In this document: piece by piece, positions 12,720-24,800 of the stretch | Position numbering within the stretch: the stretch's first letter is position 1 | How the letters are laid out: each line of letters begins with the position of its first letter | NCBI GenBank assembly: GCA_009763385.1 | Contig: CM019824.1 | Coordinates: forward strand, 156,854,357-156,918,356 | DNA: 64,000 bases | Direction: 5' to 3' | Source: Coix lacryma-jobi var. lacryma-jobi | Lineage: Eukaryota > Streptophyta > Magnoliopsida > Poales > Poaceae | Translations under genes and position numbers: made by a program | Notes under the pieces: generated by a model | Database searches by the model: none | Seen by the model: the letters and a program-made list of their open reading frames with translations, nothing else | Told to the model about the DNA's origin: nothing

Positions 12720-14368
12720 TAGAGAGGTTCCTTGGTGAACTCTAGGGCCAAACGGGAAGACCGGAAACAAAGCCGAAAAGTCGGGAGAGCAAACACACTA
12801 AAACACGACTAGCAGCAGGGGCTCGGACTGTCCGGAGCTCAGGTCACAGACTGTCTACCCAACGCCAGACTGTCTGGGGTCCGGTGGCGGACTGTCCGCC
12901 GGTCAAATCCAAAAAAACAACACTGCTGCTGGACACCCCCTAGACAGGTCCCGGACTGTCCGCGCCTGTGGACGGTGGACTATCCGCGAGTACCCGGTCA
13001 GCCCAAACAGCGTGAAGTCTGTCCACTGGTCAGGCCAAGACCCAGACTCCCGGACTGTCCGCGGCTGTCTAGAGAGGGCGACAAAAATCGCCCTTCTCCC
13101 AAATCTCCTCAAATCTAACCCAAATCAAAATCACTCGATCCCAAATTTGGAGAGGATGATCTCTAGGTAGTTGGAAGACTAATCCTAGAAAATCAACCGC
13201 TCAAATCGACTCAAACTCCGGGAAATCAAAGAAGTGGGTGCAAGAACGAAAAAGTCATCATGAAACTTGAAATGACCCGATCTACTTGTTCGTGAGGTTT
13301 AAGTTAAATTCCTTCGGTGAAAAATGATCTCCTCACAACAAAGAACAAGTAGGATCAAATGGATTCGAAAACAAGTCAACATAGAGGGAGATCGAGCAAT
13401 GGGAAACTTGTGGAGAAAAGAAGAACGCGAAGAACACAATCAAGAACGCGAAAACCACTCCACAAATTCAGCCGAGAATCGTTCCCACGAGGAGACAACG
13501 AGATTACGGTCTCGTTTAAAAACACAGAGGAATTGTGCTCTCTGTGGATCTTAGTAGCTACAACAGATAATGGGGAGGCAGGAAACCCTAGGTGAAAATA
13601 GCAAATGACTGAGATGGATGGAGAGGAGGGGTTGCCTCTCTATATATATCCTAATACATTATTCCCCTTCTACCCCTACTGATAATGAGCGAACCAACTA
13701 AACCCTAAGGCTATTCTGGACGAGCTCAAAGTGTAGTCGATCCGACGGCCACGCCCGCACATCCGGTAGCTTCGCCTTGACGCGACCTTACCCGATGTCA
13801 CCACGTGTCGTCGCTGTCCCGGACGTCCTCCTCGAGAACTCCGTCGCTGGTTTTGTGGCCCAAACCAGCAAATCGTCCGCCCCGAGTTTTGTGGCCCAAA
13901 CTCAAAAACCCGCCAGCGCCCAGGTTTTGAGGCCCAAACCTGAAAACTGTCCTCAGTCCGAGTTTTGAGGCCCAAACTCAGAAACCGGCCAGCCGGTGGT
14001 TTTTCTGGGGCTCTACCACCAAACCGAAGCCGTAGAGGGATGCACCGCCTGTGCACCCCGTCCACCGACACGTGTCCTCAGGTCCACGACCCGAACCACA
14101 CCGTGTCCCGTAAGTCTCCGCTCGTCGCTGTCCCAACATCTCAGCCACCACGGCTGATCCTCCGGCCACCGGTCCGTCAGTCCAAGTCTGAGTTCGCCCT
14201 TCGCCGCCCTTGGTCCATCAGCACGACACTCCAGCACTTGACCTTCATCTTGCCTTTGATCACCGTCTCCGAGCTCGACACCTGCACAACACAAGCCAAA
14301 GAACATGCGCATCAAACCTATTGACAATCACTCATCACAAGACCCGGATCACACCCTGTGTATCCACA
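12720..14368 (-). repeat. Copia B 5' LTR, truncated
   Basis: It is homologous to 1132-2809 of the other LTR but lacks the first 260 bases (the U5 end in element orientation). It ends TATCCACA at 14368, followed by the GTTTT target duplication. The copies differ by many substitutions and small indels, including about 22 bp missing near 13050 and about 15 bp near 13515, so insertion is not recent. Confidence 0.88.
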
Positions 14369-14373
14369 GTTTT
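14369..14373. repeat. Target site duplication GTTTT, right copy
   Basis: Matches 867-871 and flanks Copia B. Confidence 0.9.
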
Positions 14374-15131
14374 CATATACCCATTTAGTTCCAATTATAG
14401 TGTGATCAGGTGGAGGTGGAACAAGCTTCCAAACTTTATTTCGTTCAAAATTCTCTAATTCTTCGTGCATGACATTGATCAAGATTCATCAGTTAATGCA
14501 TGAGATACATCTTTGGGCTCAAAAGAAGCAACAAAAGCAGAATGAGCATGTGATTCTGTATCAATAAACCTGGACCTTGTTACTCTTTTATTTAAATCTC
14601 CAATCATTTGCTCAGGTGGATGTCTCCTTTGAATGTGACAAGGTGCTGAAATTTCTGGAGCATCTTCTTGTTCATTTTTGACATGTGTAGATGAAGCAGT
14701 TGTTTGAGGATGTCCAATTGTAGCCGTAGTAGTAGAGGGTGTAGTAGGAACTTGAGGCTGAGAAATGTTAGAAATCGTGACCTCATCTTCATCATCCTCA
14801 TCTTCATTAATAAATATGCTCTCCCCCTGAATATATGCACCTGTACCTGCATCATTTAGACTAGTGCCTGGACTAGCTTCATCAAAAGTAACTTCACAGG
14901 TTTCTATTACTTTGTTAGTCGCCAAAACAAGCACACGATAGCCACGTGAATGAGTAGGGTATCCTAGAAAAATATCGTCGGTTGATCTAGCTTCAAATTT
15001 ATCTAAGTTTCCAGATTTTAACACAAAGCATTTGCACCCAAAAACTCTAAGATGAGATACATTAGGCCTATGTCCAAAATGAAGCTCATATGCAGTTTTA
15101 TCTAGTTTAGATAAGGGTTTACCTGAATCAG
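14374..15131 (-). mobile_element. Ty1/Copia element A, integrase C-terminal part
   Basis: This continues the element interrupted at 871. On the - strand it encodes the integrase C-terminal region (GNLDKFEARS, FLGYPTHSRGYRV), an acidic linker with an Asp/Glu run, then RRHPPEQMIGDLNKRVTRSR and the start of the RT domain. Copia similarity stops abruptly at about 15131; the rest of integrase, protease and gag are absent from the window. Confidence 0.88.
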
Positions 15132-17677
15132 TGTGACACCAATATTTTAGATTTTTGTTTTTTGAGTAGAAAGTATTTACTTAGTACAAAAATCCTATTT
15201 TGATCAGTAAAAAATATTCTCATGATATCCTGATATAGGACATTTTTCTGAAATCTAAGGCAATTGGTAACTGGCTGCAGCCGCAACAAACAACTAAAAG
15301 AAGGCCTGGTTAATGATAAAATGGTCATAGGTCACGTATCCGATCATGATGATTTCTCATTCAAATATAGCTGCAATACAAGTGCAAGTATAATGGCCTA
15401 GATAAACAAAATACTTATCATATGGATAGCTTAGGAATAATGGAAATTTTTTTCAAGATTTTGGAGCTGAACATTTTTTGGGAATGTCTTTGGGTCCAAA
15501 TGGAGCACTCAACCCTTACTGGGCGGCGGAGTGCCATCACAAATGGATTACATACTTACACCATTTCTCGGTCCAATACTTCCATGCCTTACATGGGTTA
15601 TTCTATCCACTAAATCCATTTAGCCATTTTGGTTGGGAAGTTCTCCCACAAGATCCATTTGTTTCCGGGATGCATGATGCCAGGAGTACATCATTCTGCT
15701 TTTTATATGAAAAGATTGCACTTTCTAGAATTACTTAGCACCATTTTGGTGCCAGGTGTATCATTTTATTACCCCACTGTAATATCGGTTATTTTTTATC
15801 ATTTTCTTTTTTTGTTGTTGTTAGACGTAGTTCTTCAATGGACAACCTTAAATTTAAACTGAAATATCAGCAAGCTGAAATTGTTTTGGGGTTTCTGCTA
15901 AAGTCTTTGGTTTTGTTCCACAGAAAACTTGCAATTATACAAAATGATCTACATAGAATGGGTCATCAATGATGGCTTGCCACAAAAAAATGGTGCAGCT
16001 GCTAGACTAAACAACTGCTGGAAAAAAAAACCTTTTTGTGCTTCTTGAGATGAAATATGTAACCTCAAACCTAAAACTTGAATATGAACAGATAATTTTT
16101 TGACAGTTTGGTGTTCGTATTGTATTAAAGTCTAAATTAGATAGATCTTAATCGGATCGAGAAAATATCCATTCAGAAAAAGTTGAAACTGTGTAAACTT
16201 GTAAGTGCGCAAGTTGTTGCCAGGCTGAATAATAGTATGAGATGAGCTATGGTTACCGTCAAGCAGAAATGGCATGATACATGTGAAGTGTCATCATTGT
16301 CATTCGAGCAGAGGGTGAATCCTTACATCTGAAGAATCTCTCTCCAATCCCTTCTACTGGCATACAAATTGATTGTAGGTAAGTAAATACTAGAAATAAG
16401 TGTTCATTTCAAGAACTCCATTCTATTTGATAGTATCATGTTTTTGTTTGAATTTCCGATTCCAATTTATCAAACCAACATGGTTCCTTTCATGAATTCA
16501 AGAATAGTTGCTGTCCTTAGTCCTTACAGCAAATGAACATAGTGGCAGTTGTGAGCGAACTCTAACTGAAGTGTGATATAAATGGGATCACTCTGAATTC
16601 AGTGGTGGACAATACACATAACAGTCAAAATATTGCAAATGTAGATGACTTTAAAACCTCCTGAGTTCAAAGATGGTCATCTTGTGCTTTACCTTGTTCG
16701 TAATTTATAAAACAGAGGTTGAATAGGTTTTCTATTTGGTCAAATAAGTAAAAAAATTCCGGTTTACATGAAGAGATGTGACAAACACCTCTTCTTGATC
16801 TCCCTCCTAATTCTTGTTGTTGTTGTGAGTGTAGAAACAGGGATAAGAGACGTTGCTCGATGAGCTCGGCCTTGCTACGGTGCGACGTTTCTGGATGAAT
16901 CATCAACACGCCAAAATATACATATTTAGAGTAATACATATCCGGAGTTGAGGATTGCAAGAGAGGGGATAATATCTGGTATATATGAACTATTTTTTGG
17001 GCAGACATAGGAAAGCAGTAGCTTCTGTAACATCTAAAAAATTTAAATTAGTGTCCGCACATTTCAAGCAATAACAAAAACAGGATTGGGGATGTTTCAA
17101 TGTTTATTGAGCATATAATTAATAAGTACACACTGGCAACTAGATATGATTTGACTGGCTTGCTGATATGGTTGGGTTGGATTATTTGCTTCACATGCTG
17201 ATGTTGATCATGTAAAATTGCAGTTGTGCTACTTCGTCAAGTATAAATATAATTTTGATGGTTCAAGTAAATATAATTTTGGTATGTCGGCTTTATGTGT
17301 CTATTTAATCAGAAAATGGTCTGAAATAGGTGCTAAGTTTATTTTTTTTCTTCTTGATAAAGTTACATGTATTATGTGAAGATGCAGATATCATTTTCAA
17401 CTATCCGAAAGTTAGTATGTTTTGCTGAGATTCAGAAGTTGAAGGTGGATCTCAAAGGTTGGCAGTTCACAAATATCCCCAATGTTCAATATATACTTCT
17501 TAGGTTCTTGTAAAATATATATATATATACTTCTTAGGTGTTGATGCTAGACTTTTTTTTCCTAAACTACTTAGCTGTTGATGCTAGACCTTTTTTGAAT
17601 AATACTGACTTGTGACTTTTAATCGTCAGCTTATAAGGAGATTTTAGAACCTGTAGCAACGCACAGATATGAGCTAG
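15132..17677 (+). mobile_element. Probable Helitron or Helitron remnant (3' end clear, 5' end uncertain)
   Basis: The right end is a good Helitron terminus: CTGT-a-GC-aac-GC-ACAG hairpin (17651-17666), 7 bases, then CTAG at 17674-17677 and host T. The fold is the same bulged type as in the 2890-6986 element. The left boundary is a guess: Copia A stops near 15131 and a candidate TC lies just before (15127-15128), but the DNA right of 17677 does not continue Copia A, so a simple insertion is not shown. An exon-like stretch with long open frames at 15440-15720 has no recognised domain. No other gene is seen. Confidence 0.45.
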
Positions 17678-17714
17678 TGCACCATTAGTTAGAAAAATAT
17701 ACCAATTCTATATT

Positions 17715-17949
17715 ACTCTTTCCGTCTCTAGATAACTATCGATGTTAAGGTATGCATCATAAGTTTGATTTAATTTATAGAAAATATATGCAGTATTTGT
17801 ATCTTTAAATAAATTTGTTAAAAACTATATATAAAAATCTTTCTAATGATACTAATTATATACTATAAATATTAATATTTTTAATATATATTTAACCAAA
17901 ATTGATTTTTGAAAATGCAAACTATAGTTATTTAGAGATAGAAAGAGTA
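17715..17949. mobile_element. Stowaway-like MITE
   Basis: Terminal inverted repeats TACTCTTTCCGTCTCTA... and ...TAGAGATAGAAAGAGTA flank AT-rich DNA with TA at the ends, as in Tc1/mariner-derived MITEs of grasses. Confidence 0.75.
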
Positions 17950-18081
17950 CTCCATAGTACTTCATCCATTTTAAATTATAAGTCATTTTAAGAATCTTGG
18001 TGAGTCAAAGTTTTAAAAATTTAATCAAATTTATATAATAAAATAATAACATTTATGATATTAACTAAATATTATTAGATT

Positions 18082-18214
18082 CTCCGGATCTGTTCGCTTG
18101 ACCAGCTTTAATCTATATAAATCATCCGTAAAATAGTATTTTTCTCTCACAGTAAATCAGCCGTTTCAGTTTATTAGTTTAGCTGCCTCATAAGTCCTGT
18201 TGAACAGAGCCGAG
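18082..18214. mobile_element. hAT-like MITE (short)
   Basis: Imperfect inverted ends CTCCGGATCTGTTCG and the complement of TGAACAGAGCCGAG, with the common grass motif of a Cys/Thr-rich GTTCG end and an internal CAGCCGTTTCAG. No target duplication was confirmed. Confidence 0.5.
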
Positions 18215-18228
18215 TAGTTATATTTTTT

Positions 18229-18490
18229 ATACTTCCTCTGTTTTTTATTAAATGTCACATTTAAATTGTCCTAACTCAAATACGTGTACCTTTGACCATT
18301 AATTTTTTAAAATATATAGTTTCGTTTCATAATATTTATATTTTTAAATTTATTAATAGAAATAATATCATAATATGTAATTTATATATTATGAAACTAT
18401 AAAGATTTTTAAATATGGTTGGTCAAAGATTAAAATATTTGACTTAAGACCAACCAAATGCGATACTTAATAAAAAAAATAAAGGAAGTA
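18229..18490. mobile_element. Stowaway-like MITE
   Basis: Inverted ends TACTTCCTCTGTTTTTTATTAA and the complement of TTAATAAAAAAAATAAAGGAAGTA, with TA at each border. It lies about 320 bp upstream of the S9-a start codon. Confidence 0.7.
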
Positions 18491-18682
18491 ATAAATATAT
18501 TTAATAATATAAATCTTTATATTTCTTTCTATAGTTTTAGTTAAATTTAAAATATTTGGACTCTCTAAGATTTTTAGAATGATATAATTTAAAAGGGGTA
18601 GTAATAAGAAAATTACTCCGTATTCTGACAAGGCAGACTCGAAGTACTAGCACAGTATCATTTTGATTTTTGAAAAGGTTAT

Positions 18683-18700
18683 TTGACTTTGACCGGTCAA
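18683..18700. promoter_or_regulatory. W-box cluster with a 12-bp palindrome
   Basis: Two direct TTGAC cores (18683-18687, 18689-18693) and one inverted core (GTCAA, 18696-18700) lie in 18 bp, 114 bp upstream of the S9-a start codon. The last two form the perfect palindrome TTGACCGGTCAA. TTGAC(C/T) is the WRKY transcription-factor core. Occupancy is inferred, not shown. Confidence 0.5.
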
Positions 18701-18813
18701 CACACAGACACAGTGCCTCGCATCGCTCTGCCTAGCACTCCCCGAGCCCTCGCTCGCTCGCTCACTCTCATCCACTCCCCGGACCCGCCGCCCGCTCGAT
18801 AACTTACGGCACC

Positions 18814-21800
18814 ATGGCGGCGATGCACGCCCGCGCCTCTGGCGCCAATGGGAAGTTGACCGCACCGTATGGGTCCTGGGAGTCGCCGATCAGCGCCACC
18901 GCCGTCTCCGCCGCGGGGAGTACCGCCGAGGGACTCGCCATCGCCGGCGACGGTCGGCTCGTCTGGGTGGAGACGCGCCCCGAGGATGGAGGGTACGCGC
19001 AACCATCCATACCCCATTTCCACAGCTACCACTCACAAATTTTTTAGAACCCAGCGGTGCGCACGATGTTTTTATCTGTAGCTGTGATTTCTCGTCGTCA
19101 GGCGCGCGGTCCTCGTGAAGGAAGCGGCAGAACCAGGCGGCAAGGCTCTTGATGTGACGCCGCAGGGGTTCGCGGTGCGGTCCCAGGCGCAGGAGTACGG
19201 TGGTGGGGCGTTCGCTGTGCAAGGGGATACCGTTGTGTTCTCAAACTACACCGACCAGCGTCTGTGCAAGCAAACAATCGGAGGTAAGGAGTTGACCTGA
19301 ACCTACGCTTTAACAAGCTGGTACAGTGTGGTACCACGCCGGCATACTGCTGCATAAAGCATTACTATCTCGTTCCTGGTTATTCCTACTGTTTGTCACC
19401 TTTTTTTCGATCAATTCGGGGGTCGCCACCTACTATATTGAACGAAGGAGCTGATGCTCACAGTTACATCGTACTTTGGAAGGTGTACAGTTGTTGGACG
19501 GGGTGCGGAGAATTCAGAGAGTGAGTTGGTTACAGTCTTACAGATTGCCACTTTAATTTGGCACATACCTGTCGCTCTAAAGCTTCAAGAACCAAAATCC
19601 AGCATGCTACCGGTATATGTGATCTGACATTTTGTTACGGTGGATGCTGCGGGCTTATGACCATGATTCACACTTTGTGGGAATGCTGAAATAGGGACTG
19701 ACGACTGAGATGTCAGATAGGCAAAGGATGGGACATGGTCGGTGCACAAACTGGCATTACTCCTATCTAGCATCTGAAATTGTTGACGCACTAACTAAAC
19801 AGATTCAGTCCAGGTGATGGTTACACAGAAAGTGTTTCTATATGCCACATTTAAACTTTCTTCTGTTGTTAACTTGTTATCTTGATATGTATCATGTTTA
19901 GATCCTTATACAAAGAATGGTTGAATCTCCATGCTTTAGGGATTCAAGTGAACATTTGGAAAACAGGAACTATCTTAGTTTTGTTTTTCTTTCTTGAACT
20001 GTAACCTAACTTTGACTTTGAAAAGTTTGATTCTACTTCTCTGTTCTTCTTGGCCTTAACCATGATTACTAATAAAGGGGTGTCATTTTATTATCAAATT
20101 TACGTGCAAGTAAATTGCATTTGGTAACTGGTCTTTTAAAATCCTTGCTTTGCTGGTTTCAGACAATTCACCACTACCACTGACACCAGATTATTCTGGA
20201 TCAGTAGTACGCTATGCTGATGGTGTCTTTGATCCCCATTTCCAACGTTTCATAACTATAATGGAAGGTGACTAGACATATTTCATGTATCATATCAGTA
20301 GTGCTGATTTTCTTACAGTTATTCAGTTAATATAAAAAAGAATCAAATTTGATGACAGATCATCGGCACAATAGCTCAAACCCCATCACTACAATTGTTG
20401 CTGTAAGAATAAGTGATCGTGATGTCGAAGGTAAGGAACCCTTAGGCTACTGTTGTAGGTTATTCTTAAGATATTTTGAGCTTATTTGTAATTTAAATCT
20501 TCTTTTTTTGATCAGAATCTACTATGCTGGTCAGTGGCAATGACTTTTATGCATTCCCACGTATTGATCCAACTAAAAAACGTATGGCATGGATTGAGTG
20601 GAGTAACCCGAACATGTCCTGGGACAAATCGCAGTTATGGGTTGGGTATTTCAATGAGAAAGGGTAATATCTTAGCTGCATCTTTGTGTTTTCACTCCTT
20701 TTTGGTGATAGAAAGAAATGTGGTACACATCTATACAGTCCAGTAGCTGCTACAGTCCTTTATCTATGTATTTACTGATGAGCATGAAGTCTTTCATGCC
20801 TGGCAACATATGTTGAGGATTAGTATGTATTTTAGATCACTTTATACATGTAACTGGTCCAGAGAAAACGATAATTTGTTCGAGATTGTGTTAATGTAGT
20901 ATTGCTATTGGCTTTATCAGAATCTGGGTTATTGTACATCATATGTACCTTGATTTATACCTAATGGTATGTTTGATAGGGTATTTGTTTGTTTCGATCC
21001 ATTTTTTTTAAAAGGATCAATGGTTGAGTTTCTTATTAAGTGTACATGAATGTTTCATGACCTTCTTCCAATATTTATTGATTTATTGTTGTGTTAATTA
21101 TTGTGTAGAGAGGTACAAAAAGAGATCTGCGTTGCTGGTGGAGACCCAACAATAGTAGAATCTCCTACTGAACCCAAGTGGTCTTCAAAAGGTACTTGAA
21201 ATTGATAACAAACTTTTTCATGCATTTTAAATGTTACAATTAAAGGGCATGAGCAAGCGACTTTCTGCAATTTTGATTATCTACTTTATTTTTATTTCAC
21301 TAGGATAAATGCAAACTGTATTTCTCACTCAATTAACTCTACTTTGCTTTAGGGGAGCTGTTCTTCATAACCGATCGAAGAAGTGGGTTTTGGAATATTC
21401 ATAAATGGGTATATAATTTTCTCTATCACTTGAATTTGTTTCTATTCAGTTGTCTACTGATCCGATCGTTCTCCCAGAGTCCCAGGTTAGCAAATGCATA
21501 TGTGTCTGTATTGCCGTGGGGCAGATCTGTCTATTGTCCTGGAACCATCATATTGATCGTTTGTGTTCTAGATGTACCACTTGCACATACTTTTCACAAG
21601 TTTTATTATAAGGACTAGGTATACCCTTTTACATCCAACACGTATCTTTCACAGGGACAGTTGTTATTTTGGCAATACCAACATGTACACCAACAGCAAC
21701 CAAGCCTTTAGTCCCAAGCAAGTTGGGGTAGGCTAGAGTTGAAACCCAACATGAGCCCCTAGTCATGGTTCAAGCACGTCAATGACTGCTTTCCATGCAC

Positions 21801-24800
21801 TCCTATCCAAACATAGATCCTAGGATGTTTTGACTACCATCATGTAGATAACAATAATCGTCGTTATAGCCTACTCTCTCTAGTAAGTAGGATGTTTCGA
21901 CTAAACACAATGTTCTAAACTCATATTATCGTTTTTATAGTTATCCCCTTTTTTCTTGTATCATACCAAAACCAATGGCGCATCAACTTGATGCCCTGCC
22001 TCCAAGTTATTGAAACTGTTCAACAGCAAGTTAGACCTGTCTGTTACAATTAAGAATTCAATACCTTTAGCTGGTTTATTAAATGAAAAACTTGGCCATT
22101 ACATTAACAAAGCATAGAACACAAGTATTACCATAATGAAGTTTGAACTCTTTCTGTTATCAATGTTTTGTGTTGATTTGTGTATGACAGGATGAGCAGA
22201 GCAATGCAGTAACACCTCTGTATTCACTTGATGCTGAATTCTCCAAGCCCATGTGGATTTTTGGTGTCAGCTCCTATGATTTCCTTGAAATAGATGACAC
22301 AAGTCACAAAATCGTTTGCTGTTACAGGTTTTCACACTTTCTATTAGCTGTTCGATTTTATGTTGTTCAGAAGAACAAACCTGCTTTTCTTCTTATCCAG
22401 GCAGAATGGAAAATCATATGTTGGGGTGCTTGACCACGATTCCGAGTCCTTTTCGAAAATTGACATTCCCTTCTCTTCCGTGACTAACATAGTGGTACAA
22501 TATCTGATGAGCTACCTTAAGTAACTAAATTATGTTATTTATCATTTTGTAAGATTTGGTACTTAATGCTCGAACTTGTTGATGTGATGATGCTTTATCT
22601 TAAACCTCGTTGATTTGCTAGGTGTCTGGAGATGGGTCTTTCTATATTGATGGTGCATCTGCTACTCTTCCAGTATCAATAGCAAAGGTTTAATTAATTT
22701 GATCTCTCGTAGTCTACTGTCAATTAACATTGAATCCTGCGGTGTACTTTTGAGCTTCACCCTTTGTTTTTCCACCAGGTGACACTTAATAAAAAGAGAA
22801 ATATGGTAACTGATTTCTCCATTATTTGGTCCTCCTCAGAGGATGTTGCACAGTATGAATCATACTTCAGCTTGCCTGAATTTGTGGAATTTCCAACTGT
22901 GATCAATGGTCAGCATGCATATGCTTATGTTTATGCTCCATATAATAATGTTTTCCAAGGTTCATCAGACGAAAAGCCTCCCCTACTGGTCAGAACTCAT
23001 GGTAAACAAAAATATCATTTTTGTCCTTTTTTCTTCACTTTATTATTGTAAATGTCATTTATGGTCATGACTTCATGTTATATCAGAAATAATTAGCAAA
23101 AACGCTTTGTTGGATTTTATGTACATATTTCCAATCAGTATATAAGAGTGACAATTGTTTTTCTGTTACTGCAGTCTTTTTCTTTGTTTGAATTAAGTCG
23201 TATTTGATTCCATTATCGTAGTAGGGTAATACTATATTTTTATTTATACTCCCTCCATATTAAAAAGCTGACGTTTTGGACAAGGTTTGGGTCAAACATT
23301 GAGAATATAAATCATAAATAACTTTTAAATTATTGAGTTTAGAGATGTAAAAATCATATAAATAAATTTTTCTTGAAAAGTACTTTCATAAAAATATACA
23401 TATACCACTTTCCAATAAATATTTTTAAAGAAAGAAGTGGTCAAAGTGATGTTTTGGAGACCGTGTCGTTGTCTGAAACATCAAGTTTTTCAATATGGAG
23501 GGAGTATTTGTTTATTGTATTATACCTTTCTATATTCCAGATATATAGAATAGAAGAATCTTGATTTGTCAAGTCTCATGGTCGTATCAAGATCTATTTA
23601 AATTCGGCTCAATTTTTTAGAAAAGATTGAGCCGAATTTAATTGCAATCAATTAGAATAATTCAGTCTTTCATCAACAAAAACTCTTTAGTGCACTTTGA
23701 TGATAGACGGGCATACATTGGTCTAAACTAACTTGGTTTACCAACTCCATGAATTGCTAAAGGCATTGAAGTTGTCTTTTTCTCCAATTAGTTGGCAAAG
23801 CATCACATAGTGGATAATCTTCTTAACATTATTATAACTTCTTCATACCACTCCATTGTTTAGGTGGACCTACAGATGAAGCACGGGGGGTTCTGGATCT
23901 TAGTGTGCAGTACTGGACAAGTCGAGGATGGGCATTTGTCGATGTTAACTATGGGGGAAGCTCAGGTCTTTGGCTCTTTCTTGTCTCAGCTTATATATCT
24001 AATGAAGAAATCCACATTCTTTGTACTTCCAGATCTGATGTATTAATTATTCGATGATATCCATCCTCTTATTTGCAAACACCTTAATCTATTCATGAGC
24101 AAGGATTTTGATGGTGATAGTTATTGATGTTCCTTCACTTTATTGAAGGCTATGGAAGAGAATTTCGAGAGAGGCTTTTAGCGCAATGGGGTGTTGTTGA
24201 TGTAAATGATTGCTGCAGTTGTGCTGAATTTCTGGTATGGCTTGTTCAGACTGCCAAACCCAATTTATTAACTTTTGTAGAGGCTGTAGTCAGCATTTAC
24301 AGTGGCTACTAATAAAGATGAATGAACATGCTTATATCATGCTGATTATTAAGGTGGAAACCGGAAGAGTGGATGAGCAGCGGCTTTGTGTAACTGGAGA
24401 ATCCGCTGGTGGATTCACTACTTTAGCCTGCCTTGCTTTCAGACAGACCTTCAAAGCTGGTTCATCTTTATATGGGGCAAGTTTTGTTTCTCAATTTCTC
24501 ATGCATTGCTCTCTTTTGGATTCAGCTTAGCACTAGCTAAGAACTTAAACATGCGGGTTCTGCTTTGTTTAAGCAGATAACTGACCTATCATCCTTGAGG
24601 GCAGGAATGCACAAGTTTGAAGCATACTACATTGATAACCTTGTTGGTGAGGAACGCTGCGCTCATGACTCATCCATACTAGCATTTTTTTCTATGTTTC
24701 AATAAACAACATCATTGTACCACCAATGTTTCAGGGAATAAACAAGCTTACTTTGAGAGATCTCCAATAAACTTTGTTCAAAACTTTTCATGTCCAGTGA

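Noticed and set aside
15440..15720. Possible coding exon
   Set aside because: Open in two frames with no recognised domain, splice partners or purifying-selection evidence; left as unassigned DNA in a possible Helitron.
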